A DNA stretch of 64,000 nucleotides. It comes from Pseudomonas sp. S09G 359 (GTDB lineage: Bacteria > Pseudomonadota > Gammaproteobacteria > Pseudomonadales > Pseudomonadaceae). The position numbers were made by a program, and so were the translations under genes. Below are positions 63,682-64,000 of the stretch, one piece after another (within the stretch, counting starts at the first letter, position 1; every line of letters begins with the position of its first letter). Location of the stretch: the NCBI RefSeq assembly GCF_002843605.1, contig NZ_CP025263.1:2137501-2201500 (forward strand), read 5' to 3'. The notes below the pieces were generated by a model, which made no database searches, was not told where the DNA came from, and saw nothing but the letters and a program-made list of their open reading frames with translations.

Positions 63682-63770
63682 GGAGGCCGTCTGGAAGGTG
63701 TGTAATCCCTATGAGAATTGGCTGAACCCCAGGTTTCTCACGGCGGATTACCACCTTCCAGGCTGCCTCC
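63682..63770 (+). repeat. Long imperfect stem-loop in the leader of the edge gene
   Basis: Nested inverted repeats GGAGGC, CTGGAAGGTG, GTAATCC and TGAGAA (63682-63716) are matched by TTCTCA, GGATTAC, CACCTTCCAG and GCCTCC-like (63735-63770) in reverse order. The loop is about 18 nt. It would be transcribed from hrp box 4, as an 89-nt structured 5' leader. It could also be a mobile palindromic repeat. Confidence 0.75.
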
Positions 63771-63834
63771 CACAGACAGTGTGTTCTGTAATACGCTGCT
63801 CTGCTTGTACGTAGGCAACCAGACGGAATCACCG

Positions 63835-63864
63835 ATGAAAATTATCAGGCACGTGACGGCATGA
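63835..63864 (+). CDS. Nine-codon leader ORF overlapping the edge gene
   Basis: ATG 63835 begins MKIIRHVTA, preceded by CGGAATCACCG. Its TGA overlaps the ATG at 63861 (ATGA), suggesting translational coupling. Too short to judge by content. Confidence 0.35.
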   Translation: MKIIRHVTA

Positions 63865-64000
63865 CCCGGTTTTACAATGCGCGGGGCAATATTTATGCGG
63901 TGGTCAGCCCGGCCTTTTTACGCGCGCGGGGCATTGCGCTGCCCGACAGTGCTGCCCAGGCGGCAAGCACTCGCACGCTGTGGGCTGCATCGGCTATCGA
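63861..64000 (+). CDS. Start of a gene cut by the window edge, HrpL-linked
   Basis: At least 46 codons, open to the end: it begins MTRFYNARGNIYAVVSPAF and continues through ALPDSAAQAASTRTLWAASAI. No family is recognised from this fragment. It lies about 200 bp after a perfect hrp box with a structured leader between, and no other plus-strand gene intervenes. It is therefore probably part of a type III secretion regulon continuing rightward. The Ala/Ser-rich N-terminal region is compatible with an exported protein. Confidence 0.6.
   Translation, partial: MTRFYNARGNIYAVVSPAFLRARGIALPDSAAQAASTRTLWAASAI

Overview
The window is chromosomal DNA of a Pseudomonas, most likely of the P. fluorescens complex. 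The reasons are the 23S/5S rRNA sequence, REP-type palindromes of the GTGGGAGGGGGCTTGCCCCC and GTGGCGAGCGGGCTTGCCCGC kinds, a complete psl exopolysaccharide operon, Fur-box/FecI/FecR/TonB-receptor modules, and hrp boxes typical of HrpL-dependent type III secretion genes. No strain can be named from the sequence alone.

Layout. 1-2107: 3' part of an rRNA operon (23S, 5S, terminator). 2420-4715: an extra PBP2 gene (mrdA) and a convergent GFA-type protein. 4819-12559: iron uptake, with a FecI/FecR/STN-receptor triplet behind Fur boxes, an SRPBCC protein, a periplasmic protein and a second TonB receptor. 12670-17065: polB (DNA polymerase II), GNAT, GST-like and DUF4174 proteins. 17093-17881: two inverted copies of a structured repeat. 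17880-33255 (minus strand): the whole pslA-L operon, with tight translational coupling. 33698-37787: a second FecI/FecR/receptor triplet. 37900-43989: frameshifted lysE, a REP cluster, isonitrile hydratase, a GlxA-type regulator, a bacteriophytochrome kinase and an alpha/beta hydrolase. 44093-44476: a third copy of the structured repeat, with perfect terminal inverted repeats. 44509-47128: GH15 and SDR genes.

47287-55306 holds an unusual operon that looks like a biosynthetic cluster for a sulfated small molecule: HAD phosphatase, transaldolase homologue, PAPS-type sulfotransferase, SDR, saccharopine-dehydrogenase-like protein, glycine/sarcosine-N-methyltransferase-like protein, MFS transporter and APS kinase, followed by a CGNR zinc-finger regulator. 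I do not recognise the product. 55348-59435 is a ferric-citrate-type fecI/fecR/fecA system.

59474-64000 is the other region of high interest. Four sequences matching the hrp box (GGAAC[C/T]-N15/16-CCACNNA) each precede a gene: a protein with eleven 11-residue Pro/Cys repeats and C-terminal helical modules, a small 99-residue protein, a 301-residue protein with the same helical modules, and a gene running off the right edge. They look like type III secretion substrates or accessory proteins under HrpL control. An MFS gene lies between the third and fourth on the opposite strand.
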